In this document: in pieces, positions 6,463 to 12,898 of the stretch | How the letters are laid out: every line of letters begins with the position of its first letter | Numbering within the stretch: the first letter of the stretch is position 1 | From: JAJUFS01 sp964599565 | GTDB taxonomy: Bacteria; Pseudomonadota; Gammaproteobacteria; Natronospirales; JAJUFS01 | Length of the DNA stretch: 12,898 nucleotides | Reading direction: 5' to 3' | NCBI GenBank assembly: GCA_964599565.1 | Contig: CAZRFE010000074.1 | Coordinates: 1-12,898 of the forward strand | Notes under the pieces: generated by a model | What the model saw: the letters and a program-made list of their open reading frames with translations, nothing else | Database searches by the model: none | What the model was told of the DNA's origin: nothing | Program-made: the position numbers and the translations under genes

Positions 6463-8535
6463 GTGGTCAGGAATCTGCTCATTGCCGCAGCGCTCGTGCT
6501 CATCGGCGCCTATGCCTGGATGACGAACGACGCCGAAACGACGGTGCCCGCCGCCGCAGGGCCCGCGCCCGCGTCACTGGTCTCAGGCGTGCATCTCGAT
6601 GCGCTGGACCGCAGCACGCGCGCGCAGGACGACTTCTACCAGTTCGCGAACGGCGGCTGGCTGGATGCAACGGAAATTCCCGAGATCTACAGCGGCTACA
6701 CGGTCTATCACACCGTGTATGAAGAAGCCGAGGTCGTGCTGCGGGACATCATCGAGGATGCCGCCGCCAACGGCGGCGAGCCGGGCAGCGAACGGCAGAA
6801 GGTCGGCGACTTCTTCGCAACATGGATGGATGCAGCCGCCATCGACGCCGCCGGTCTTGCGCCCGTCGCGCCGGAACTCGCGCTCGTGGATGCCATCAGC
6901 GACCGCGATTCGCTCGTGCGCGCCGTCGCGGAACTGACGCGGCTCGGCATCGTGACGCCGTACGCCGCCTTCATCTGGCAGGACCTCAAGAACTCGACCG
7001 AGTACGCGTTCTATCTCTCGCAGAGCGGCCTCACGCTGCCGAACCGCGACTATTACCTTGAGAAGGACAACGCGCGCTTTGCGAAGGCGCGCGATGCACT
7101 GCCTGGATATGTCGCAGACATGCTCGCGGCGGCCGGCTGGGAACGCGACCGCGCGGATGCCGCCGGTGCGAACGTGTACGCACTGGAAGAACGCCTTGCC
7201 GGCGCGCAATGGAGCGCGGTGCAGAACCGCGACCCGGAAGCGGGCTACAACCCGTTCGACGTTGCCGCGCTGGGTGAACTCGGCGCGATCGACTGGCAAG
7301 GCTCGCTCGACGCGCTCGGCGTGGCCGCGAAGGTGAATCGCGTGATCGTCGAACAGCCGAGCTATTTCACGGCGCTCGCGGCAATGCTGAACGACGTGCC
7401 GCTCGAAGACTGGCGCGCGTATCTTGCCTACCACGTGCTGGATGCGCGTGCGATGCATCTCGCCGGAACGTTCGACACGCTGCGCTTCAACTATCGCAAC
7501 CGCCTCATCGGCGGACAGCAGGAACAGCAGCCGCGCTGGAAGCGTGGCGTCGCGCTCGTCGACGACGTACTCGGCGAGGCCGTCGGCAAGATCTACGTCG
7601 AGCGCGCCTTCCCGCCGCAGGCAAAGGCGAAGATGGAAGAACTGGTGCGAAACGTCATCGCGGCGTTCGATTCCAGCATCGAAGAACTCGCATGGATGAG
7701 CCCTGCAACGCGCGAGAAGGCGAAGCAGAAGCTCGCGAAGTTCTCGCCGAAGATCGGTTACCCGGATGTGTGGAAGGATTATTCCGATCTCGTCATCGCG
7801 CGCGGCGATCACATGGGCAACCTGCGCCGCGCGATTGCATGGAACTGGCAGCAGGAGGTCGACAAGCTCGGCGGCCCGATCGATCGCAACGAATGGGGCA
7901 TGACGCCGCAGACGGTGAACGCCTACTACTCGCCGACGAAGAACGAGATCGTGTTCCCCGCTGCACGCCTGCAGCCGCCGTTCTTCCAGCTGAACGCGGA
8001 CGACGCGATCAACTACGGCGCCGTCGGCGGCGTCATCGGGCATGAGATCTCGCACGGCTTCGACGACAGCGGCAGCCAGTACGACGGCGACGGCAACCTC
8101 CGGAGCTGGTGGACGGAAGAAGACCGCGCGAAGTTCGAGGAGCGAACGAAGGCGCTCGTCGGACAGTTCAACGCCATCGAATCGCTGCCCGGCATGCACA
8201 TCAACGGCGAGCTGACGCTTGGCGAGAACATCGGCGATCTCTCCGGTGTCGCGATCGCATACAAGGCGTACATCGCGAGCCTGCACGGCAAGGAACCGCC
8301 CGTGATCGACGGCTTCACCGGTCCGCAGCGCTTCTTCATCGGTTATGCGATGTCGCGCAAGGGCAAGTACACCGAGGAGTCCGAGGCCGCGCGCCTTGCA
8401 TCCGATCCGCACTCGCCGCTGAAGTATCGCGTCAACGGCATCTACCGGAACCTGGATGCCTTCCACGAAGCGTTCGACACAAAGCCGGGCGACGGCATGT
8501 ATCTCGCGCCGGAAGATCGCGTGAGAATCTGGTGA
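6463..8535 (+). CDS. M13 (neprilysin-type) zinc metallopeptidase
   Basis: This encodes 690 residues from GTG 6463, with GAGAGGGA ahead of it. ATG 6436 is in frame but lacks such a site. A hydrophobic N-terminus (about 3-19) acts as signal peptide or anchor, so the enzyme probably works in the periplasm. The zinc site is complete: HEISH at 527-531 with catalytic Glu528, and GENIGD giving third ligand Glu588 and the supporting Asp592. Substrate-binding NAYYSP begins at Asn486. DPHSP and YRVNG near the C-terminus match the transition-state His and the substrate-binding Arg region. The protein ends in VRIW, as is typical. The length matches bacterial PepO-like enzymes. The segment before DPHSP reads GYAMSRKGKY where many relatives have a GWAQ-type motif. 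The protein has no cysteine. It stands alone and ends at a strong terminator. Confidence 0.96.
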   Translation: MVRNLLIAAALVLIGAYAWMTNDAETTVPAAAGPAPASLVSGVHLDALDRSTRAQDDFYQFANGGWLDATEIPEIYSGYTVYHTVYEEAEVVLRDIIEDAAANGGEPGSERQKVGDFFATWMDAAAIDAAGLAPVAPELALVDAISDRDSLVRAVAELTRLGIVTPYAAFIWQDLKNSTEYAFYLSQSGLTLPNRDYYLEKDNARFAKARDALPGYVADMLAAAGWERDRADAAGANVYALEERLAGAQWSAVQNRDPEAGYNPFDVAALGELGAIDWQGSLDALGVAAKVNRVIVEQPSYFTALAAMLNDVPLEDWRAYLAYHVLDARAMHLAGTFDTLRFNYRNRLIGGQQEQQPRWKRGVALVDDVLGEAVGKIYVERAFPPQAKAKMEELVRNVIAAFDSSIEELAWMSPATREKAKQKLAKFSPKIGYPDVWKDYSDLVIARGDHMGNLRRAIAWNWQQEVDKLGGPIDRNEWGMTPQTVNAYYSPTKNEIVFPAARLQPPFFQLNADDAINYGAVGGVIGHEISHGFDDSGSQYDGDGNLRSWWTEEDRAKFEERTKALVGQFNAIESLPGMHINGELTLGENIGDLSGVAIAYKAYIASLHGKEPPVIDGFTGPQRFFIGYAMSRKGKYTEESEAARLASDPHSPLKYRVNGIYRNLDAFHEAFDTKPGDGMYLAPEDRVRIW

Positions 8536-8537
8536 CG

Positions 8538-8571
8538 AAAAAAAGCCCCGGCACTGCCGGGGCTTTTTTTT
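8538..8571. terminator. Bidirectional intrinsic terminator
   Basis: A perfect 9-bp stem, AGCCCCGGC (8544-8552) and GCCGGGGCT (8556-8564), has a 3-nt loop. It is preceded by seven A (8538-8544) and followed by eight T (8564-8571), so it works as read from either strand. It lies 3 nt after the M13 stop codon and 17 nt from the stop of the minus-strand barrel gene, serving both convergent transcripts. Confidence 0.95.
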
Positions 8572-8588
8572 GCGAACTTCTCGCGCCT

Positions 8589-9398
8589 TCACATCCGCCA
8601 GATCACGCCGATACGCAAGCCGCCTTCGCGGATCTCGAGCCCGCCCCTGAAGCTGCTGCTGCGGTAATCCGCATCGAGATGGCTCATGCCGTAGTCCACC
8701 CGCACGCCGAGATCGTCGAACAGAAGCCATTCTGCGCCCGCGCGCGTGGTGACGATGATCGGCGAGACGCGCTTGAACTTCGCCTCGAACCAGCCGACGT
8801 TGAAACTGAAACGCCAACGCGGCGTCGGTGCGTAGCGAAAATCCGCGCCGAACGTCGGTGCGGGAATGTCCTCTGAAACGGTTGCCTCGACGCTGACCTC
8901 CGGCGGCTCGCCGCGCTCGCCCAGCAGCATGCGCAGATGCGTGCGGACGCGGTAGTCGACGAGACCGAAACGCATGCCCGCCGCCCAGTGCTCGCTCTGC
9001 ACGGGCCAGTAGGTGTAATGGAATTCGAACGCTTCCAGCGTGAAGCGGCTTTGCACGGTGGTGGCGAACGGAAAGGTTTCGCCTTCAAGCCGGATGTCGC
9101 GCCCGAGCCGCCGCGTTCCCTTCAGCGACTCGTTGAAATAATCGATGCCGAACTCGTGCCGCATGGCCGGCCGCCAGTTCACGGCGAAGCTTTCGATCAG
9201 CTTGTTGTCCTCGAGACCAAGCTCGCGATCGAAGTCCACGCTCTCGACGTCGCCATCCGGGTAGACGACGCGAATGTCGGTATCGAAGCGCGCCATCATG
9301 CCGGCGACGCGCATGGAGAAGGCATCGAGCGGCGTTGCCGGTGCGGCGTGCGCGGTGGATGCGCACAGCAGCAGCGCGAGCCATCTACAGCTGGTCAT
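8589..9398 (-). CDS. Outer-membrane beta-barrel-like protein
   Basis: This encodes 269 residues. A Sec signal peptide ends at AHA (16-18). The mature chain is a series of alternating, amphipathic beta-type stretches with aromatic girdles, such as FAVNWRPAMRHEFGIDYF, FEFHYTYWPVQSEHWAAGMRFGLVDYRV, RWRFSFNVGWFEAKF and GAEWLLFDDLGVRVDYGMSHLDADY, separated by charged turns. This is the pattern of an outer-membrane barrel of perhaps 8-12 strands. It ends GVIWRM, whereas barrels recognised by BamA usually end in an aromatic residue, so the last strand is slightly atypical. No specific ligand can be named. The ATG lies within the end of the upstream phospholipase D gene (14-bp overlap), which suggests translational coupling and joint expression. 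Confidence 0.78.
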   Translation of the reverse strand: MTSCRWLALLLCASTAHAAPATPLDAFSMRVAGMMARFDTDIRVVYPDGDVESVDFDRELGLEDNKLIESFAVNWRPAMRHEFGIDYFNESLKGTRRLGRDIRLEGETFPFATTVQSRFTLEAFEFHYTYWPVQSEHWAAGMRFGLVDYRVRTHLRMLLGERGEPPEVSVEATVSEDIPAPTFGADFRYAPTPRWRFSFNVGWFEAKFKRVSPIIVTTRAGAEWLLFDDLGVRVDYGMSHLDADYRSSSFRGGLEIREGGLRIGVIWRM

Positions 9399-10914
9399 CG
9401 ATGGGCATCAGCGAAAGCAGGTTCGCAAGAAAGCGTTCCCACCAGCCGGTCTCGGGTTCGTTGTCGAGGCACACCGCTTCGCCGTCGATGACGGTCTGCC
9501 AGCGGATCTCGCCGTCGTGCAATGCCAGCCGGTAACTGTTCGCCGGTTCCAGCCCTTCGCGGATCGTCGCCGCGATGGTTGCGGCAAGTTCGCGGCTGTG
9601 CACGAGCACGCCCATCTCCATGTTGATGACGAGCGAACGCGGATCGTAATTGAACGAACCCACGAACACCGCGCGCCGGTCGTACACCAGCGCCTTGGTG
9701 TGCAGCGTGGATTCGGATTCCGATGCGAGCACGCTCAGCTGTTGCTGCTGCGCATGCGCATCGGGACGAAGCTCGTGCAGCTTCACGCCCGCATCGAGCA
9801 GCGCTTCGCGGTAATCCATGTAACCGGCGTGCGCGGCGAGCACGTCGTTCGTGGCGAGCGAGTTCGTCAGCACCGTCACATCGACGCCGCGCTCGACGAG
9901 ACCGCCGAGCCGCGCAACGCCGCGTTCGCCCGGCACGAAATACGCCGTCTCGATCAGCAGCTCGCGGCGAACGCCATCGACGGTATCGAACAGCACATCC
10001 GCAACGCCGCGCACCGCCTTGTCCGTGCCGTCGACGCGCGCGGGGCTGTCGAACACCGCTTCACCCTGCCCCCATGAAAGTTTCTCGCGCGCGGTGAACA
10101 GGCGAGCGCGCATGGCGTGCGCGTCGTGGTCGAGCGTGAACGGCATCGTCGCAACGCGCATCCAGCGATCGAGCCGTGCGCCGAGTTCCACGGCATCGTG
10201 CGCGCTGTGTTCCTCGCCTTCGATGGCGGTGAGCGGGTATGACCACTCGCTGTTCCAGTAAAGATCGAACATCGACGAGAGGTCCTGCACGATGGGGCCG
10301 ATCGCAAGCAGGTCGAGATCGCGGAAGTTGGAAACCTCGTCGATCGCGAAATAGTGATTGCCGATGTTGCGGCCGCCGGCGATGGCAACCGCGTTGTCCG
10401 CGATCATCGCCTTGTTGTGCATGCGGTGATTCAGCCGCGCACCGTCCAGCAGCCAGTCCGCGACGCGCGCGCTGCGCCGGCCGAACGGGTTGAACAAGCG
10501 AACCTCGATGTTCGGGTGCGCATCCACCTGCGCGAACGTGACGATCTCGCCGTCCGTGTGAATGTCATCGAGCAGCAGGCGCACGCGCACGCCGCGATCC
10601 GCGGCGCGCAGCACATCGCCGAGCATCATGCGCCCGCTCGTGTCGTCCGCCCACAGGTAGTACTGCAGGTCGAGCGTGCGTTCCGCGAGGCCTGCCATCG
10701 CCGCACGCAACAGGTAGGCGTTCGCGCCGGCGAGCACCGGCAGGAAACCGGATTCGCCGGGATGTGCGGCAATGTCCTTCGCAAACGCTTCGCCCAGGGA
10801 AGTGACGCGCGGATTCGCGAGCGCGAACGACGGTTCGCGTTCAACGTTCGCCGGCAGCATGCTGCACGAACAGCACATCAGCGCCGCGCCGAGCAACGGC
10901 AGCCATCGGATCAC
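9385..10914 (-). CDS. Phospholipase D family protein, ClsC-type cardiolipin synthase-like
   Basis: This encodes 509 residues from a GTG at 10914-10912, chosen because GGGGGAG lies 5 nt upstream and the signal sequence then starts at residue 1; an in-frame ATG at 10971 lacks this. The N-terminus (hydrophobic, then CCSCS at 14-18) suggests a lipoprotein or exported protein, although the lipobox is not canonical. Two HKD motifs are intact: HNKAMIAD (His166, Lys168, Asp173) and HTKALVYD (His405, Lys407, Asp412). LDLQYYLWADDTSG, GRNIGNHYF and GSFNYDPRS are typical of the YmdC/ClsC branch, which joins phospholipid head groups to make cardiolipin. Cardiolipin synthesis or phosphodiesterase activity at the membrane is therefore likely. 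No ymdB-like partner adjoins it. It overlaps the barrel gene by 14 bp. Confidence 0.92.
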   Translation of the reverse strand: MIRWLPLLGAALMCCSCSMLPANVEREPSFALANPRVTSLGEAFAKDIAAHPGESGFLPVLAGANAYLLRAAMAGLAERTLDLQYYLWADDTSGRMMLGDVLRAADRGVRVRLLLDDIHTDGEIVTFAQVDAHPNIEVRLFNPFGRRSARVADWLLDGARLNHRMHNKAMIADNAVAIAGGRNIGNHYFAIDEVSNFRDLDLLAIGPIVQDLSSMFDLYWNSEWSYPLTAIEGEEHSAHDAVELGARLDRWMRVATMPFTLDHDAHAMRARLFTAREKLSWGQGEAVFDSPARVDGTDKAVRGVADVLFDTVDGVRRELLIETAYFVPGERGVARLGGLVERGVDVTVLTNSLATNDVLAAHAGYMDYREALLDAGVKLHELRPDAHAQQQQLSVLASESESTLHTKALVYDRRAVFVGSFNYDPRSLVINMEMGVLVHSRELAATIAATIREGLEPANSYRLALHDGEIRWQTVIDGEAVCLDNEPETGWWERFLANLLSLMPIDDQL

Positions 10915-10985
10915 TGCGTCTCCCCCGATCAAACCCGTCGTCGAGATTACCCGCGGCGGTGGGGAAAACATTTCGGGGATTTGTG

Positions 10986-11009
10986 GCAGTATTTCGCGTC
11001 ACATACTGC
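10986..11009 (+). promoter_or_regulatory. Inverted repeat just before the YCII gene's ribosome binding site
   Basis: GCAGTAT (10986-10992) and ATACTGC (11003-11009) form a perfect 7-bp inverted repeat with a 10-nt centre. Outer GTGGC and GCCAC add a second, offset match. It lies in the 113-bp divergent interval between the phospholipase D gene (start 10914) and the YCII gene, 8 nt before GGAG (11017-11020). It could be an operator or a leader hairpin. I find no convincing -35/-10 pair here. Confidence 0.4.
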
Positions 11010-11027
11010 ATGCCACGGAGAAATTCC

Positions 11028-11432
11028 ATGTCACGAATCGCACGGCTTGCGCTCGCGCTCGCGCTGTTGATGCCGCTGTTCGCCGCGCACGCAGCACCCG
11101 AGGAGTTCGACAAGTTCTACATGGTCTTCCTGATGCGCGGTGACAATCCGCCGGCGCTGGATGACGATGCGGCAAGCGAACTGCAGGCGGCGCACCTTGC
11201 TCACCTCGACCGGATGTGGCGCGACGGCTATGCGCTGATCGCCGGTCCGTTCGGCGGCGGTGCGGACGATCCGATGCGCGGCATCGTTCTCTTCCGCGGC
11301 GATCTCGACATCGGGAAGGTGCGCGAACTTGCCGAAGCGGATCCCGCGGTGAAGGCGGGACGCCTGCGTGTCGACGTGCGTTCGTGGTACACGGGCGCGG
11401 GTTATCTCGCGTTCCCGAAGCAGCCGGAGTAG
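11028..11432 (+). CDS. Secreted YCII (YciI-like) domain protein
   Basis: This encodes 134 residues from ATG 11028, with GGAG 7 nt upstream. A start at 10959 would place 23 unrelated residues ahead of a clear signal peptide. MSRIARLALALALLMPLFAAHA (1-22) is a Sec signal with an AHA cleavage site. The mature protein starts APEEFDKFYMVFLMRG. It then has AAHLAHLDRMWRDGYALIAGPFG, including the His of the family and the Gly-Pro-Phe turn, and DPMRGIVLFRGDLDIGKVRELAEADPAVKAG, which together match the ferredoxin-like YCII fold. Cytoplasmic relatives include YciI and small dehydrochlorinase-like enzymes, but the reaction here is unknown. Export to the periplasm is the notable feature. The gene downstream begins 3 bp after its stop. 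Confidence 0.85.
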   Translation: MSRIARLALALALLMPLFAAHAAPEEFDKFYMVFLMRGDNPPALDDDAASELQAAHLAHLDRMWRDGYALIAGPFGGGADDPMRGIVLFRGDLDIGKVRELAEADPAVKAGRLRVDVRSWYTGAGYLAFPKQPE

Positions 11433-11435
11433 GCA

Positions 11436-12071
11436 ATGCCACGCGATCCGCGCGTTGATGCGTACATCGAAAGCGCACCGGATTTCGCGCGCCCGATCCT
11501 CGTGCGGATTCGCGCGGCGTGGCACAAGGCGTGCCCGGACGTCCAGGAAACCATCAAGTGGGGCGCTCCGTACTTCGAGTACAACGGCCCGCTCGGCGGC
11601 ATGGCCGCGTTCAAGGCGCATGTCGGCCTCGGCTTCTGGAAGGCCGGGCCGCTCGGCAATGCGGCGGAAATCCTTGGCGAGGACAGCAGCACATCAATGC
11701 GGCGCATCCGTTCGCTGGAAGAACTCCCCGCGGAGAAAACGCTGGTCGCGTACATGCGCAAGGCTGTTGCGCTGAACGGCGAGGACGCCGCGCCGCGCAC
11801 GCGCAAGCCGGTGAAGGTGCCGCCACTGCCGGCCGATTTCCGGGATGCGCTGCAGCACAGCGCCGCGGCGCGCACAACATTCGAGAACTTTCCGCCCTCG
11901 CAGCGGCGTGAATACATCGAATGGGTCACGGAGGCGAAACAGGCGGCAACGCGCGAGCGGCGGATCGCGCAGGCCGTCGAGTGGCTCGCAGAAGGCAAGC
12001 CGCGAAACTGGAAATACATGAAGCAGGAGCGGCTTCAGCCGCGAACACCGCGTCACTCATCACGCAAATAG
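11436..12071 (+). CDS. YdeI/OmpD-associated family protein (DUF1801 plus OmdA-type domain)
   Basis: This encodes 211 residues with no signal peptide. The N-terminal part (about 10-110), with RIRAAWHKACPDVQETIKWGAPYFEYNGPLGGMAAFK, is a DUF1801/YdhG-like domain. The C-terminal part (about 130-195), with LPADFRDAL, AARTTFENFPPSQRREYIEWVTEAKQAATRERRIAQAVEWLAEGKPRNWKYM, is the OmdA-type helical region of YdeI-family proteins. Some members are linked to resistance to antimicrobial peptides or to OmpD, but the mechanism is unknown. The start follows the YCII stop by 3 bp with GGAG upstream, so the two form an operon. The last 16 residues (from Lys196) are encoded by and beyond a 24-bp palindromic repeat and appear to be an acquired tail. 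Confidence 0.88.
   Translation: MPRDPRVDAYIESAPDFARPILVRIRAAWHKACPDVQETIKWGAPYFEYNGPLGGMAAFKAHVGLGFWKAGPLGNAAEILGEDSSTSMRRIRSLEELPAEKTLVAYMRKAVALNGEDAAPRTRKPVKVPPLPADFRDALQHSAAARTTFENFPPSQRREYIEWVTEAKQAATRERRIAQAVEWLAEGKPRNWKYMKQERLQPRTPRHSSRK
12023..12046 (+). repeat. 24-bp REP-like palindromic repeat, copy 2
   Basis: This is identical to 1739-1762 over all 24 bp, in the same orientation, with the GCGGCT/AGCCGC hairpin core. It lies within the 3' end of the YdeI-family gene, 22 nt before its stop codon, and 68 bp before the helicase ATG. Here it is read in a different frame (QERLQPR) from copy 1 (RSGFSRE). The hairpin may also separate expression of the operon from deaD. Confidence 0.75.
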
Positions 12072-12113
12072 GCGTATCCTTGTCGCCCCCTGCATCCCGC
12101 CTTCGAGTCCGCC

Positions 12114-12898
12114 ATGTCCACCGATGTATCCGTCGAAAACCCGTTGCGCTTTACCGACCTTGGCCTGCCGCCCGAACTCCTGAAAGCGCTGGAAGCCGTC
12201 GGCTATGAGACGCCCTCGCCCATCCAGGCGCAGACCATTCCGCCGCTGCTCGCCGGTCGCGACGTGCTCGGCCAGGCGCAGACCGGCACGGGCAAGACGG
12301 CAGCGTTCGCGCTGCCGCTGCTCGCGAACCTCGATCTCAAGCGCGCCGAACCGCAGATCCTGGTGCTCGCGCCGACGCGCGAGCTTGCCATCCAGGTTGC
12401 CGAAGCGTTCCAGCGCTATGCCGCCTTCCTGCCCGGCTTTCATGTCGCGCCCGTTTACGGCGGGCAGGACATGCGCGGGCAACTGAACCTGCTTGCGCGC
12501 GGCGTGCATGTTGTCGTCGGCACGCCGGGCCGCGTGATGGATCACATGCGTCGCGGTTCGCTGAATCTCGATGCCCTGCAGGCGCTCGTGCTCGATGAAG
12601 CGGATGAAATGCTGCGCATGGGTTTCATCGACGATGTCACCTGGATTCTCGAGCAGACGCCGGCCGAGCGGCAGGTCGCGCTGTTCTCCGCCACCATGCC
12701 CGCTGCCATCCAGCGCATCGCCGAGACGCACCTGCACGAGCCGGAACACATCTCCATCAAGCTGAAGACCACGACCGCGGAAACCATCCGCCAGCGCTAC
12801 TGGTATGTCGCAGGCTTCCACAAGCTCGATGCGCTGACGCGCATTCTCGAAGTCGAGGAATTCGACGGCGTGATCGTGTTCGTGCGCACGAAGACCGC
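12114..12898 (+). CDS. deaD: DEAD-box ATP-dependent RNA helicase, DeaD/CsdA type (partial)
   Basis: An open frame runs from ATG 12114 off the right edge, with 261 residues visible. The helicase core is classical: the Q-motif region FTDLGLPPELLKALEAVGYETPSPIQ (13-38), Walker A AQTGTGKT (55-62), PTREL (87-91), TPGR (137-140), DEAD (161-164), SAT (192-194) and the start of the second RecA domain with VIVFVRTKT at the edge. The RRGSLNLDALQALVLDEADEMLRMGF stretch and the short N-terminus before the Q motif are like DeaD/CsdA, which unwinds RNA in ribosome assembly and cold adaptation. RhlE or DbpA cannot be fully excluded without the C-terminus. The Shine-Dalgarno site is weak. Only 42 bp separate it from the YdeI-family gene, and any promoter would overlap that gene or the hairpin repeat. 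Confidence 0.93.
   Translation, partial: MSTDVSVENPLRFTDLGLPPELLKALEAVGYETPSPIQAQTIPPLLAGRDVLGQAQTGTGKTAAFALPLLANLDLKRAEPQILVLAPTRELAIQVAEAFQRYAAFLPGFHVAPVYGGQDMRGQLNLLARGVHVVVGTPGRVMDHMRRGSLNLDALQALVLDEADEMLRMGFIDDVTWILEQTPAERQVALFSATMPAAIQRIAETHLHEPEHISIKLKTTTAETIRQRYWYVAGFHKLDALTRILEVEEFDGVIVFVRTKT

Noticed and set aside
6583..8817. A 744-codon open frame on the minus strand opposite the M13 peptidase gene
   Set aside because: It is a GC-rich shadow frame: the plus strand has intact catalytic motifs, and the minus translation is Arg/Val/His-rich with no recognisable domain.
1..12898. Mobile elements, phage genes, toxin-antitoxin pairs, tRNA or rRNA genes
   Set aside because: I looked for transposase, integrase and small paired genes and for RNA gene signatures and found none. 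Codon use looks uniform except for the Lys/Ala tail.

Overview
This is a GC-rich, tightly packed bacterial chromosomal segment. Every recognisable gene is of a Gram-negative type: lipoprotein and Sec signal peptides, an outer-membrane barrel, an M13 peptidase and a ClsC-like phospholipase D protein. I infer a gammaproteobacterium, perhaps near the Xanthomonadales or Steroidobacterales. The 24-bp hairpin repeat resembles short palindromic elements I recall from that group, but I could not check this. There are no rRNA or tRNA genes, insertion sequences, phage genes or CRISPR arrays.

Left part (1-1776): the N-terminal membrane portion of a probable diguanylate cyclase runs off the left edge on the minus strand. 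It is divergent from a small Gly-tailed protein (509-910), which is followed by a lipoprotein (1120-1776) whose last codons lie in a short palindromic repeat.

Middle minus-strand block (1790-6342): five co-directional genes. In transcription order they are a single-pass membrane protein, a DUF1579 protein carrying a very long histone-H1-like Lys/Ala tail, an AI-2E-family transporter, a VAT1-like zinc-free MDR oxidoreductase and a small secreted protein. Gaps of 31-86 bp suggest that the first four may be co-transcribed.

Right part (6343-12898): an M13 zinc metallopeptidase on the plus strand ends at a strong bidirectional terminator. It converges there with a minus-strand pair, a ClsC-like phospholipase D protein overlapping an outer-membrane barrel gene by 14 bp. 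Divergent from that pair are a secreted YCII-domain protein and a YdeI/DUF1801 protein, 3 bp apart. A DeaD/CsdA-type DEAD-box RNA helicase then runs off the right edge.

I see no convincing undescribed multi-gene system. The most unusual items are the DUF1579/H1-like fusion built on a 15-bp tandem repeat, and the two identical 24-bp hairpin repeats that supply C-terminal codons to two unrelated genes in different frames.
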